Source: Bacteroidota bacterium (GTDB lineage: Bacteria > Bacteroidota > Bacteroidia > Chitinophagales > BACL12). From it: a DNA stretch of 64,000 nucleotides. The translations under genes were made by a program, and so were the position numbers. Below the pieces are notes generated by a model, which had not been told where the DNA came from, ran no database searches, and saw nothing but the letters and a program-made list of their open reading frames with translations. The stretch spans positions 620,001 through 684,000 of the forward strand of contig JADKAC010000005.1 of assembly GCA_016715425.1 (NCBI GenBank). Direction: 5' to 3'. Positions within the stretch are counted from its first letter, which is position 1. Each line of letters opens with the position of its first letter. Below, piece by piece: positions 36,157 through 44,594 of the stretch.

Positions 36157-37695
36157 TTATGCACGCATATTGTTGACACGATTCTTCAGTCTGTTAAGTA
36201 CTTTTTCCCAAAGAATTTCATAAGGCACTATTTCCCATTCATACACTATGTTCTGACCATCGTCATTTCCCTCAGTTAGTTTCCTGTAATATTTCATCGC
36301 AAGCTGTTTAGAACGCTCGTATCGGAAGTCCTCTTTTTCCATAGTAAGCAACATTTTGATGAAACAATTACTTCTATAGCTTTCATCCTTTCGAAGGTAT
36401 CTGCTACAATACACATTTAAAGCTTCTGATCTGTTGATGATACCTGTATAATCACCTTTTTCCAGCATATATAAAATCTGGATGATAAGGATTGCAATAT
36501 TAAACCCTCTTTTATCTTTACTATAATTAGGCACCTCATTTAAAAACTTCAGAATTCTGAATTTTCGCTTTCCATCATTCAGAAAATCCCGGTTTAAATT
36601 TTCTGTCTCGAAAATATAATTCAGATATGCTTCAAAGATTTTCCATTTTTCTTGACGCTCCATCGCCGTGAATTCATAGCGAGGATGGTTCACTACTTTT
36701 AAATAGATACCAGCAGCGTTAATGTAGTTTTCAGTGTGTATAGCAAGAAGGAAATAGTATTCAAGAAATACGAACCAGTTGTTTGTTCCTTCGGTAAATA
36801 ATTCCAAACATTTTTCGGCATTTTTTCGTCCGTTTTCATAGTCCCTTAATTGGAGATAGCAGGAAATTTTCTGTAAAGCAAGGCTGGCAAGTTTTACTTC
36901 TTGGCGGAAAGGGGGATTATCCACCAGAAATTTTTCAGCTAAATCGCAAATCTCAATCATCTTTTCATAATTCCCCATAAACTGATACATCAGTATCCAA
37001 ATCTGATACATATTATAGTGCACGTTATAAGAATCACTTTCAGCACATAATATTTTAGATTTCTCTAAGGATTCAGCACCCAATTCAGCCAGATCAGTAT
37101 TTACCATTGCAGCCGATGAAGAAAAATGTATGGTTAATCGTTGATATAATTCTTCAGATTTTATTTCCGCATCCATATCCTGCATAGCCTTATGGCAAAT
37201 CTCAGAATAGATCTCATATTCCTTATGATTGCCACTGAGGCTGCAACTGGTCATTAGAATTCTGGAGCAATTGAAAAGAACATCGGCGAAGCGATAATTC
37301 TGAGCTACAGTAATTGTTTTTGAAGCTAATTTGGTAGCCGCTGATCTAGCTCCACTACTTAAAAGAATTCTAATTAATGCCCAATTCTTATTACACGTAT
37401 AATAGGAGCTATGGTAATTTGAAAAGGAGGGGTCATTAGAATCCAGAAAGAAAAGGGTGTTTAATAACCTTTTAGTGAATCGGGATTTTAATTGCCTATA
37501 CTTATCATCTAAAGGATTGGTACCATATAGGTAATCGGCAGCTTCATCATCAGTTCTAAACTTGTTGTTTACAAGCCCATCATAGAACTCATTGAATTTG
37601 CTGTCTTTTTTGTTAAGCAAGCTTTTATCGAAAATTTCAATCTTGGAAATTCTCTTTTTGGTCACAATCTTGCTGATCTCAATAAGGTTTTTCAT
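36157..37695 (-). CDS. TPR-like helical-repeat protein of unknown function
   Basis: This 512-residue protein has no signal peptide. The basic N-terminus (LIEISKIVTKKRISKIEIFD) precedes a DDEAADYLYGTNPLDDKYRQ / LKSRFTKRLLNTLFFLD block that looks like a small nucleic-acid- or peptide-binding element. The rest is a chain of TPR-like helix pairs (EICDLAEKFLVDNPP, YENGRKNAEKCLELF, YINAAGIYLKVVNHP). It resembles conserved multi-copy proteins of Bacteroidota with no assigned role. It has a well-formed promoter and faces a micro-ORF transcript across a ~560-base gap, an arrangement like regulator-plus-peptide pairs. That comparison is inference. Confidence 0.8.
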   Translation of the reverse strand: MKNLIEISKIVTKKRISKIEIFDKSLLNKKDSKFNEFYDGLVNNKFRTDDEAADYLYGTNPLDDKYRQLKSRFTKRLLNTLFFLDSNDPSFSNYHSSYYTCNKNWALIRILLSSGARSAATKLASKTITVAQNYRFADVLFNCSRILMTSCSLSGNHKEYEIYSEICHKAMQDMDAEIKSEELYQRLTIHFSSSAAMVNTDLAELGAESLEKSKILCAESDSYNVHYNMYQIWILMYQFMGNYEKMIEICDLAEKFLVDNPPFRQEVKLASLALQKISCYLQLRDYENGRKNAEKCLELFTEGTNNWFVFLEYYFLLAIHTENYINAAGIYLKVVNHPRYEFTAMERQEKWKIFEAYLNYIFETENLNRDFLNDGKRKFRILKFLNEVPNYSKDKRGFNIAILIIQILYMLEKGDYTGIINRSEALNVYCSRYLRKDESYRSNCFIKMLLTMEKEDFRYERSKQLAMKYYRKLTEGNDDGQNIVYEWEIVPYEILWEKVLNRLKNRVNNMRA

Positions 37696-37781
37696 ACTTT
37701 TTTTGTTTAATCAATTGAATTTCATTTGTTTAGATCGGGTCAGTTTGGTTTGTTTCAATTGATTTTTTCACTTAGCTGTCA

Positions 37782-37812
37782 CAAATATATTTCTTATTTG
37801 CATTCTTGCAAA
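37782..37812 (-). promoter_or_regulatory. Bacteroidota consensus promoter of the TPR-like gene
   Basis: On the minus strand TTTG (37809-37812), a 19-base spacer and TATATTTG (37782-37789) match the -33/-7 consensus TTTG-N19-TAnnTTTG exactly. The implied start leaves a ~80-base leader. Confidence 0.8.
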
Positions 37813-37926
37813 TTTTTTTTTTGAATCAATTTTCCGCTAAATGTTTACATAGTATAGCTTTAATAGAATTCGGCTTATTTTTTTTTTAAAAAATAAGATA
37901 AGGTCACACATAACCAAAAGTAATTG

Positions 37927-37934
37927 TATTTTTG
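37927..37934 (+). promoter_or_regulatory. -7 box of the micro-ORF transcript
   Basis: TATTTTTG matches TAnnTTTG. Together with the perfect terminator at 38198-38230 it defines a transcript of about 290 bases whose only content is the 20-codon ORF. Confidence 0.5.
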
Positions 37935-38101
37935 CCTAGTATAAATATCAATAAAATCAATCCATTTGAAATCAATTGTTTTAATTATCCAAAAAAATAT
38001 AAGTCACACAAGCTTCGATGGTGTAAATGCTAGTTATTTAGGAGGGTATAATTTAGCCTTATCAAATCACAAATTGCTTAACCAAACAAATTGCTACTAA
38101 A

Positions 38102-38164
38102 ATGAAAATGATTACTAAAACACCAGTGTCTATAATAGTTATAATAGACCCGGACGAACTTTAA
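38102..38164 (+). CDS. 20-residue micro-ORF facing the TPR-like gene
   Basis: ATG to TAA encodes MKMITKTPVSIIVIIDPDEL: a basic N-terminus, a short hydrophobic core (SIIVII) and an acidic end. It lies on its own predicted transcript between a TAnnTTTG box and a 12-base-pair terminator. GACCCGGA inside the ORF (38147-38154) is exactly complementary to TCCGGGTC in the terminator (38211-38218), so an alternative fold is possible. No downstream plus-strand gene is close enough to be attenuated. It could be a signalling peptide, a leader or chance. Confidence 0.4.
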   Translation: MKMITKTPVSIIVIIDPDEL

Positions 38165-38197
38165 CAGTTGGTTTGTTTCATAAATTAGGTTCACGAC

Positions 38198-38230
38198 CAG
38201 AAAAGACCCATCCGGGTCTTTTCTGTTTTA
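38198..38230 (+). terminator. Terminator of the micro-ORF transcript
   Basis: CAGAAAAGACCC and GGGTCTTTTCTG form a perfect 12-base-pair stem with an ATCC loop, followed by TTTTAT. Confidence 0.8.
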
Positions 38231-38254
38231 TAAAGGTTTCACAATCAATTTTTA

Positions 38255-39211
38255 TTAAGGCCTGTCGGCAATACCAAGGATAATCATCGCTATTACCGGC
38301 AAAGGGACTTCTCCAATAATCTCCCATTCGGCATTTGGATTATAATTCCACATTGGTCGGATTACATTTTCATCCAGAACCCAGGTTTTATTAGGTTCAG
38401 GTGCCCAATATTTGCGCAATGTATTATTCTCCCAGTACCATTGAGTCTCGGGATTGCTATCCCAGCTTGGTTTTAGAATGTTATTTTCCCACACCCATTC
38501 ATTCTGGGGATCTAAGTTCCAGACTTGTCGAAAGTATTTTCCATCAAATTTCCATTCGTCCTCAGGCCTGTTTCCATTAATTGGTTGCAAAGTTTTACCA
38601 TCCCATTTCCATTCAAAATAATAATTAGAATTATTTAATAGGCGAATTATTCCACCTTGAGTTGATTCATTAGATTCAGAAAACTCTTGAATTTGATGAA
38701 TCACTTGTTGATCTAATCCAAAATGCATTATATAAATGTGTGCTGCTATAACCAGTTTGGCGGTATTAAAACCTTTTCCTCGAATTGACCCTAACATGCT
38801 ATCATTAACACCACTTTTAATAAGAATAATAGAATCGTTTAATTTTTCCATGGTAAGTAGTTTATCTAATTCTTCCTCAATAGGATAATCTCCAAAATAA
38901 AAATTCCCTTTAATTGAAATGTATTGAACAGTTTTAGAATCATTTTGATAAATGATACCCGCTTTTTTACCAAACACATCTTTGCCGTTTACAACAAATA
39001 GTATATCTGTTGTTTGCTTACTTTCGCCCTTAAAGATGATATTACCTTGGAGTGTATAATCAATTGAATTTTCCGAAATCTGAACAGTATGGCCACTAAT
39101 CTTTCCAATAATGGTACTATCATCAATAAATAAAAATATATCATTGGAAGTTTGACCAATTGATTGACAGCAGGAGGAGATAAATATTATAATGAAAAAA
39201 CTTTTCAGCAC
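38255..39211 (-). CDS. Exported protein with tandem tryptophan-rich repeats
   Basis: This 318-residue protein has a signal peptide (LKSFFIIIFISSCCQSIGQ). An N-terminal beta-rich region follows (about 20-190), and then from about residue 195 five near-tandem units of 19-20 residues of the form EWxWDxxxLxPxWxxxPxx. Examples are EWVWENNILKPSWDSNPET and QWYWENNTLRKYWAPEPNK. The end is hydrophobic (LPVIAMIILGIADRP). I know no family name for this repeat. Regular W/P spacing suggests a stacked beta structure that binds carbohydrate or surface polymer. It is divergent from mtnA with nine bases between them. Confidence 0.75.
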   Translation of the reverse strand: MLKSFFIIIFISSCCQSIGQTSNDIFLFIDDSTIIGKISGHTVQISENSIDYTLQGNIIFKGESKQTTDILFVVNGKDVFGKKAGIIYQNDSKTVQYISIKGNFYFGDYPIEEELDKLLTMEKLNDSIILIKSGVNDSMLGSIRGKGFNTAKLVIAAHIYIMHFGLDQQVIHQIQEFSESNESTQGGIIRLLNNSNYYFEWKWDGKTLQPINGNRPEDEWKFDGKYFRQVWNLDPQNEWVWENNILKPSWDSNPETQWYWENNTLRKYWAPEPNKTWVLDENVIRPMWNYNPNAEWEIIGEVPLPVIAMIILGIADRP

Positions 39212-39220
39212 TTTTTTTAG

Positions 39221-40324
39221 ATGAAAATTAAAGATACATACTATACAAGTATTTGGTTAAACCCCAATGATCCAACTTGTGTTCAGATAATTGACCAACG
39301 GCAATTGCCACATATGTTCGAAATAAAAAATTTAAGAACAGTGGAAGATGCTTGCAAAGCAATTAGTGAAATGTGGGTAAGAGGCGCTCCATTAATTGGA
39401 GCCACTGCCGCATGGGGGATGTATTTAGGTATTTTGGAATCGCCGGCACATTGTACTTTACAATTTTATTTTCAGGAATTATATTCCAAATTATTAAATA
39501 CTAGACCAACGGCGGTTAATCTGCGATGGGCTATAGATAAAATGATGTTGGTGTTAAGTGATGTAAATACTATTGATGAAGCTAAAGCACATTCCAAATT
39601 ATTAGCAAAATCAATAATGCAGGATGATATAAAAACGAATTCCCGGATTGGCGAATTTGGTTTGGAAATTATTCTGGATTTAAAAACACAATTGAATCGC
39701 ACTATAAATATTCTCACGCATTGCAATGCAGGTTGGTTGGCAACTGTAGATTGGGGAACAGCAACTGCACCTATTTATAAAGCTATTGAAGCAGGAATTG
39801 ATATACATGTTTGGGTAGATGAAACCAGACCAAGAAATCAAGGTGCTTCTTTAACTGCCTGGGAGTTGTTGATGCAAAATATTCCACACACTTTAATTAC
39901 TGATAATGCCGGTGGTCATTTAATGCAAAACGGTTTAGTGGATTTAGTGATAGTAGGAACAGATCGTACCAGTAATACAGGTGATGTTTGTAATAAAATC
40001 GGTACGTATTTAAAAGCCTTGGCTGCTTATGATAATCATATTCCATTTTATGTTGCGGCGCCTTCATCAAGTATTGATTGGAATATGCATGATGCATTTT
40101 CCGAATTGGAGATTGAGGAACGAGATACACACGAAGTGAAATATATCAAAGGAAAGTTTCAAAATAAAATTGTTGAAGTATTAATTTGTCCGGAGGATAC
40201 TCCTGCTTCTAATTTTAGTTTTGATATTACACCTGCAAAATATATTACAGGCTTAATTACTGAAAGAGGAATTTGCGAATCAAGTAATCAAGGGTTAAAA
40301 GAATTATTTCCTGAAAAATTTTAA
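39221..40324 (+). CDS. mtnA: S-methyl-5-thioribose-1-phosphate isomerase
   Basis: This 367-residue enzyme of the eIF2B-like family isomerises methylthioribose-1-phosphate to methylthioribulose-1-phosphate in methionine salvage. Key blocks are WVRGAPLIGATAAWGMYLG, NILTHCNAGWLATVDWGTAT (with the catalytic Cys), WVDETRPRNQGA and VIVGTDRTSNTGDVCNKIGT. Length is normal. The class II aldolase gene starts five bases after its stop and is probably the next step. Confidence 0.95.
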   Translation: MKIKDTYYTSIWLNPNDPTCVQIIDQRQLPHMFEIKNLRTVEDACKAISEMWVRGAPLIGATAAWGMYLGILESPAHCTLQFYFQELYSKLLNTRPTAVNLRWAIDKMMLVLSDVNTIDEAKAHSKLLAKSIMQDDIKTNSRIGEFGLEIILDLKTQLNRTINILTHCNAGWLATVDWGTATAPIYKAIEAGIDIHVWVDETRPRNQGASLTAWELLMQNIPHTLITDNAGGHLMQNGLVDLVIVGTDRTSNTGDVCNKIGTYLKALAAYDNHIPFYVAAPSSSIDWNMHDAFSELEIEERDTHEVKYIKGKFQNKIVEVLICPEDTPASNFSFDITPAKYITGLITERGICESSNQGLKELFPEKF

Positions 40325-40328
40325 TTGA

Positions 40329-40940
40329 ATGCCATTAATTGACGAGGGATATATTAAGTATAAAATTGATTGGAAGAATGTAATTCTGGAGGCAGATGAT
40401 TTTCTTTTACACTTAATGCATTATAGAGATAAACTAAAATATCAAAATTTAATTGGAGTGTATCCTGATGGAATTGGCTTTGGAAATATCAGTCAGCGTA
40501 TTTATAATAGTACTGAATTTTATATTTCAGGTACACAAACCGGAGCCATAGAAAATTCTGCAATAAAAGATTATTCTAAGGTTACTGATTTTTCATTTTC
40601 TCAAAATTCTCTGCATTGTGAAGGTGAAGTAAAAGCGTCTTCTGAATCGCTTACACATGGTGCATTTTATATTTTTGGTTATAAGATCAACGCTGTAATT
40701 CATGTGCATCATAAAAATTTATGGAACACATTGCTTGGAATTGTTCCTACTACACCGACACATATTAAATATGGAACTCCTGAAATGGCTTTTGAAATTC
40801 AACGTTTGATTACGCACTATGAATTATCGGAAAAGCAAATTCTTGTAATGGCAGGTCATGAAGAAGGTATTTTTACTTTTGGTGAATCTTTAGAAGAGGC
40901 TTATGATGTATTAATGCAATACATGGATTTATATATTTGA
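40329..40940 (+). CDS. Class II aldolase/adducin-family enzyme (methionine salvage)
   Basis: This 203-residue protein has the class II aldolase marks IGFGNISQRIYN, the phosphate loop FYISGTQTGAI, the zinc ligands in AVIHVHHKNLW and the third His in VMAGHEEGIFTFGES. Directly after mtnA it could be methylthioribulose-1-phosphate dehydratase (MtnB) or an aldolase of the DHAP shunt that splits the same sugar phosphate. Sequence alone does not separate these. It shares an operon with mtnA (5-base gap). Confidence 0.85.
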   Translation: MPLIDEGYIKYKIDWKNVILEADDFLLHLMHYRDKLKYQNLIGVYPDGIGFGNISQRIYNSTEFYISGTQTGAIENSAIKDYSKVTDFSFSQNSLHCEGEVKASSESLTHGAFYIFGYKINAVIHVHHKNLWNTLLGIVPTTPTHIKYGTPEMAFEIQRLITHYELSEKQILVMAGHEEGIFTFGESLEEAYDVLMQYMDLYI

Positions 40941-40952
40941 TTTGAATCTATT

Positions 40953-41780
40953 TCAAATAAAAATTGGTAACTCCAACTCGGGAATGATATTGTTTTCTTT
41001 TCCAATTTCAAATAATTTCTCTACCGCATCAATTCCCTCAAAACCAAAATCAACCGTAAATTTATTTACATATAATTCGATATGCTGGCGAATCACTGCA
41101 ACTTCCATTTCCTGTGCATATTGTTTTACATATTGCATAGTTTGATTTGGATTTTCAAGTGCATGTTCAACACTTTTTCGCAGAAGATTATTTATTCGGA
41201 TTTGTTTTTCCTTCGGCATATTTCTGGCAATTGCAATTGCTCCCAATGGAATAGGAACATGATAAGTAGTTTCCCAATATTCACCGAGGTCAATTATTTT
41301 TTTTAATCCTTTTGCCTGATAAGTAAATCGATTTTCATGAATAATTACACCGGCATCCACCGTATTTTTTAAAATAGCAGCTTCTATTTCTGAGAATAGC
41401 ATTTCTTGTTTTTTTTTCAAGTCAGGAAATGCAATGCTCAATAAGAAATTTGCTGTGGTGAGTTTACCCGGAATTGCAATATCTTTTTGTGATAACTTAT
41501 CTATTGGAATATCATTTTTTGAAATAAGAATTGGTCCACAACCATTGCCCAAAGCTGCACCTGAGTAAAGTAATTGATAATGTTTACTTACATAGGCAAA
41601 TGCATGAAAACTGAGTTTTGTAATTGTATATTTCCCCAGCAATGCATTTTGATTTAGTGTTTCTACATCCTCATATACAGGTATAAATGTAAAATCTTCT
41701 GTATCAATTTTTTTATGAATCAATGCATCAAAAATGAAAGTATCATTAGGGCAAGGTGAAAATGCAATTGTTATTTCCAT
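40953..41780 (-). CDS. mqnD: 1,4-dihydroxy-6-naphthoate synthase
   Basis: This 275-residue protein has the periplasmic-binding-like fold used as an enzyme in the futalosine menaquinone route. It starts FSPCPNDTFIFDALIHKKID and has GAALGNGCGPILIS, IAIPGKLTTANFLLSIAFPD, DAGVIIHENRFTY and the His region YHVPIPLGAIAIAR. It makes 1,4-dihydroxy-6-naphthoate from cyclic dehypoxanthine futalosine. There is no signal peptide, as expected for the cytosolic enzyme. It overlaps mqnB by one base. Confidence 0.95.
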   Translation of the reverse strand: MEITIAFSPCPNDTFIFDALIHKKIDTEDFTFIPVYEDVETLNQNALLGKYTITKLSFHAFAYVSKHYQLLYSGAALGNGCGPILISKNDIPIDKLSQKDIAIPGKLTTANFLLSIAFPDLKKKQEMLFSEIEAAILKNTVDAGVIIHENRFTYQAKGLKKIIDLGEYWETTYHVPIPLGAIAIARNMPKEKQIRINNLLRKSVEHALENPNQTMQYVKQYAQEMEVAVIRQHIELYVNKFTVDFGFEGIDAVEKLFEIGKENNIIPELELPIFI

Positions 41781-42469
41781 TATACAGATAATTCTTTTAT
41801 TGCATTAATTAAAACACTATTTAAATTCTCAACTGCAAGAGGAATATTCCAATTCGATTTATTCCTTGGTTCTACAAAATTTGAAACAGTTCTTATTTGA
41901 TAAAAAGGGATATTAAAAAATCGGCATGCATAAAAAAATGCAAAACCTTCCATACTTTCCGTATCCGGATTTAATCTGCGTTTTATTGCATTAATTGATT
42001 CTGCTTTTCCATGCACTGTATTCACCGTAATGCTTTTTACTTTTTGCAATGCATTCCACACTTGCAATGGTTGTGAATTATTTTCAATGAAATCTTGAGT
42101 AATTATTTTTTCTAATTCACTATATAAATTTAATTGAGATGCAGGTAAAAATCGGGAGTTTTTTTCTGCTCCAAAATCAGCCATATTATCAAGTAGCACT
42201 TCTACTGTTGTGCCAATACGAATTTTCTTTTTAAAGGATCCACATATACCTGCATTGATTGCCAGATCATATTTATTTTTCTGTAAAATTCTACCAAGAT
42301 GAAATGCAGTGTGATTAATTCCCGCACCTGTAATCAATACATCCAGATTAATTCCTTTTTGAAGTTTTATTTGAAATAAATTTAAATCCCCGGAATTTTC
42401 AGTTGTATTAAATTCCTGAAGCAAAGGCATTATTTCAAAAGATGTAGCTGCAACAATTAATATTCGCAT
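41780..42469 (-). CDS. mqnB: Futalosine hydrolase
   Basis: This 229-residue nucleoside-phosphorylase-fold enzyme has ILIVAATSFEIMPLL, LITGAGINHTAFHLGRIL, AINAGICGSF, SMEGFAFFYACRFF (glutamate in the purine site) and YQIRTVSNFVEPRNK. It removes hypoxanthine from futalosine. Coupling to mqnD by a one-base overlap supports the menaquinone assignment over other MTA/SAH-nucleosidase-like enzymes. Confidence 0.93.
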   Translation of the reverse strand: MRILIVAATSFEIMPLLQEFNTTENSGDLNLFQIKLQKGINLDVLITGAGINHTAFHLGRILQKNKYDLAINAGICGSFKKKIRIGTTVEVLLDNMADFGAEKNSRFLPASQLNLYSELEKIITQDFIENNSQPLQVWNALQKVKSITVNTVHGKAESINAIKRRLNPDTESMEGFAFFYACRFFNIPFYQIRTVSNFVEPRNKSNWNIPLAVENLNSVLINAIKELSV

Positions 42470-42484
42470 TGCCTATATATTGAG

Positions 42485-42512
42485 AAAAAAAAACCACCAT
42501 AATTTATGGTGG
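42485..42512 (-). terminator. Terminator of the tRNA-Cys gene
   Basis: On the minus strand CCACCAT and ATGGTGG form a stem with a five-base loop, followed by nine T. It lies five bases past the tRNA 3' end. Confidence 0.85.
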
Positions 42513-42516
42513 CGTG

Positions 42517-42587
42517 AGGTCGGAAGCGGATTCGAACCGCTGTATGAGCTTTTGCAGAGCTCTGCCTAGCCACTCGGCCATCCGACC
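42517..42587 (-). tRNA. tRNA-Cys (GCA)
   Basis: The minus strand folds as a 71-base tRNA: acceptor GGTCGGA/TCCGACC, D arm GCCGAGTGGCTAGGC, anticodon stem GAGCT/AGCTC with loop CTGCAAA (anticodon GCA), T arm AGCGGTTCGAATCCGCT and discriminator U. No CCA is encoded. Confidence 0.95.
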
Positions 42588-42628
42588 ATTGTGCAAAGAT
42601 ATAGGAATTTATGCAGCTAAAAAATTAT

Positions 42629-42997
42629 CTATAAAAGCATATCAGCATCCCAATTAATTTCAACACCCGAAGATTCCACTACGCCATCCAATGGTGGATT
42701 TATTTTTTTTATTTGAACATTAATAGTTTCTAATTTATTTCCAAACTCTTTTTTTATTTCATTGATAATGTTGTTTGCAACATATTCCATTAAATTGGCA
42801 GGTTGCATTACGCATTTCTTTACGATGGAATATATTATAGAGTAATCAATTGTGTCTGCTAAATAATCATTTTGTCCATTAATACCTTTTCCGGAAACAA
42901 TTACATTTATCATAAGACGGCTTCCGAATAATTTTTCTTTTTGCAAAACACCTACAGGTGCCCGGAATTCCATCCCTTCTAACAATAACTTACCCAT
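42629..42997 (-). CDS. folB: Dihydroneopterin aldolase
   Basis: This 122-residue enzyme of folate synthesis has LEGMEFRAPVGVLQKEKLFG, IDYSIIYSIVKKCV, NLMEYVANNIINEI (catalytic Glu region) and QIKKINPPLDGVVESSGVEI. The usual YGYHGV element appears here as FRAPVGV, so the conserved tyrosine/histidine part is altered. That is seen in Bacteroidota FolB proteins, but check it against them. The tRNA-Cys gene lies just downstream. Confidence 0.88.
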   Translation of the reverse strand: MGKLLLEGMEFRAPVGVLQKEKLFGSRLMINVIVSGKGINGQNDYLADTIDYSIIYSIVKKCVMQPANLMEYVANNIINEIKKEFGNKLETINVQIKKINPPLDGVVESSGVEINWDADMLL

Positions 42998-43067
42998 GAA
43001 CTATGTTTTCTGCGAATGTAAATATTTTGATTTGTACGGATTCAATTTTTACAAGAATTGTAGTACT

Positions 43068-43075
43068 TATCTTTG
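43068..43075 (+). promoter_or_regulatory. -7 box of the acyl-CoA dehydrogenase gene
   Basis: TATCTTTG fits TAnnTTTG, 17 bases before the ATG at 43093. Confidence 0.55.
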
Positions 43076-43092
43076 CAACTAAATAATAAAAT

Positions 43093-44271
43093 ATGCCAAA
43101 CGATTTATTTGAAGGAGTGGATTATTTTAATGTGGACGATTTACTTACCACAGAACAAAAATTAGTGCGTGATGCTGTAAGACAATTTGTAAAAAAGGAG
43201 ATTTCTCCTATTATAGAAGATTATGCGCAGAAGGCAGAAACACCAATGCAATTAATTAAAGGACTTGCAGAGGTGGGTGCATTCGGCCCATCTATTCCCG
43301 CAGAATATGGCGGTGGTGGATTAGACGATATTAGTTATGGACTTATTATGCAGGAAATTGAAAGAGGCGACAGTGGAATTCGTTCTTTGGTTTCTGTGCA
43401 AGGTTCTTTAGTAATGTATCCTATTTATGCTTTTGGATCAGAAGAACAAAAAAGAAAATATTTACCAAAATTAGGTGCAGGTGAAATTATTGGATGTTTT
43501 GGATTAACAGAACCTGATCATGGTTCTAATCCGGGTGGAATGATTAGCACTATAAAAGATAAAGGCGATTATTATTTATTGAATGGTGCAAAAATGTGGA
43601 TCTCCAATGCACCGTTTGCAGACATTGCGGTTGTATGGGCTAAAGATGATGAGGGAAAAATTCGTGGGATAATTGTAGAACGTGGAATGGAAGGATTTAC
43701 TACACCGGAAACACATGGTAAATGGTCGTTACGTGCATCCGCCACAGGCGAATTAGTTTTTGATAATGTGAAAGTGCCGAAAGAAAATATATTGCCAGGA
43801 GTAAAAGGTTTGAAAGGACCACTCTCATGTTTATCCACTGCTCGTTATGGAATTGCATGGGGTGCTATTGGTGCAGCGATGGATTGTTATGATACTGCAT
43901 TGCGCTATTCAAAAGAGCGAATTCAATTCGGAAAACCTATTGCAGGATTTCAATTGCAACAAAAAAAATTAGCAGAGATGATTACTGAAATTACCAAAGC
44001 GCAATTATTAGCATGGCGTCTTGGAACTTTAAAAATTGAAGGAAAAGTTACACCTGCTCAAATTTCACTCGCCAAAAGAAATAATGTAGATATGGCATTG
44101 CATATTGCCAGAGAAGCACGTCAAATGTTGGGAGGCATGGGCATTACAGGAGAATATCCGATAATGCGTCATATGATGAATCTGGAAAGTGTAATTACTT
44201 ATGAGGGAACTCACGATGTACATTTACTAATTACCGGTGCAGATATTACCGGTATTGAAGCATTTAAATAA
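43093..44271 (+). CDS. Acyl-CoA dehydrogenase, glutaryl-CoA-dehydrogenase-like
   Basis: This 392-residue flavoenzyme has the ACAD blocks GCFGLTEPDHGSNPGGM and KMWISNAPFADIAVVWAKD, and a catalytic glutamate in VITYEGTHDVHLLI. SVQGSLVMYPIYAFGSEEQK and RHMMNLESVITYEGT are typical of glutaryl-CoA dehydrogenases, which act in lysine and tryptophan breakdown. The saccharopine-dehydrogenase-like gene at 52.3 kb would fit a lysine route, though the two are 8 kb apart. Specificity is not certain from sequence. Confidence 0.88.
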   Translation: MPNDLFEGVDYFNVDDLLTTEQKLVRDAVRQFVKKEISPIIEDYAQKAETPMQLIKGLAEVGAFGPSIPAEYGGGGLDDISYGLIMQEIERGDSGIRSLVSVQGSLVMYPIYAFGSEEQKRKYLPKLGAGEIIGCFGLTEPDHGSNPGGMISTIKDKGDYYLLNGAKMWISNAPFADIAVVWAKDDEGKIRGIIVERGMEGFTTPETHGKWSLRASATGELVFDNVKVPKENILPGVKGLKGPLSCLSTARYGIAWGAIGAAMDCYDTALRYSKERIQFGKPIAGFQLQQKKLAEMITEITKAQLLAWRLGTLKIEGKVTPAQISLAKRNNVDMALHIAREARQMLGGMGITGEYPIMRHMMNLESVITYEGTHDVHLLITGADITGIEAFK

Positions 44272-44594
44272 TTGCAGTAATTGCATTTATTTAATTACAT
44301 GTAAAGTATTCCTAATAATAATTTTTATTTTCTCACTTCTAATTCACAGTAACATTTTATTGTGGACAATTCGTTTATAAATTTTGTTGATTGTATCTAA
44401 ATTGTACTCCTGTAAGCAAAGTGTATTGTGCGTATTTATTTATCTTAAAATCCTTGCATTCATGTCGTGTTTCATTCTATTTTTGATCCTCCTATTTATA
44501 GTAAAACTCAGAAATATTTTTGCAGAGTTGAGAGGTACACAATTTTTGTGTGGGCGGAGCTTTATTGTTGTAACTGTACAAACCAAAACAAACA
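44272..44594. other. Gene-free region upstream of dnaB
   Basis: This AT-rich stretch of ~320 bases contains a 73-codon open frame (44384-44605), rich in F, L and C, that overlaps dnaB and is not convincing. The only feature I support is the -7 box at 44515-44522. Confidence 0.6.
44515..44522 (+). promoter_or_regulatory. -7 box upstream of dnaB
   Basis: TATTTTTG matches TAnnTTTG and leaves a ~65-base leader before the ATG at 44595. Confidence 0.5.

Larger units (their letters stand above)
37696..38197. other. Gene-free divergent promoter region with a micro-ORF transcript
   Basis: Apart from the two promoters and the 20-codon ORF listed separately, this ~500-base stretch is AT-rich (A and T runs at 37811-37822 and 37880-37895) without larger frames. 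Confidence 0.6.
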
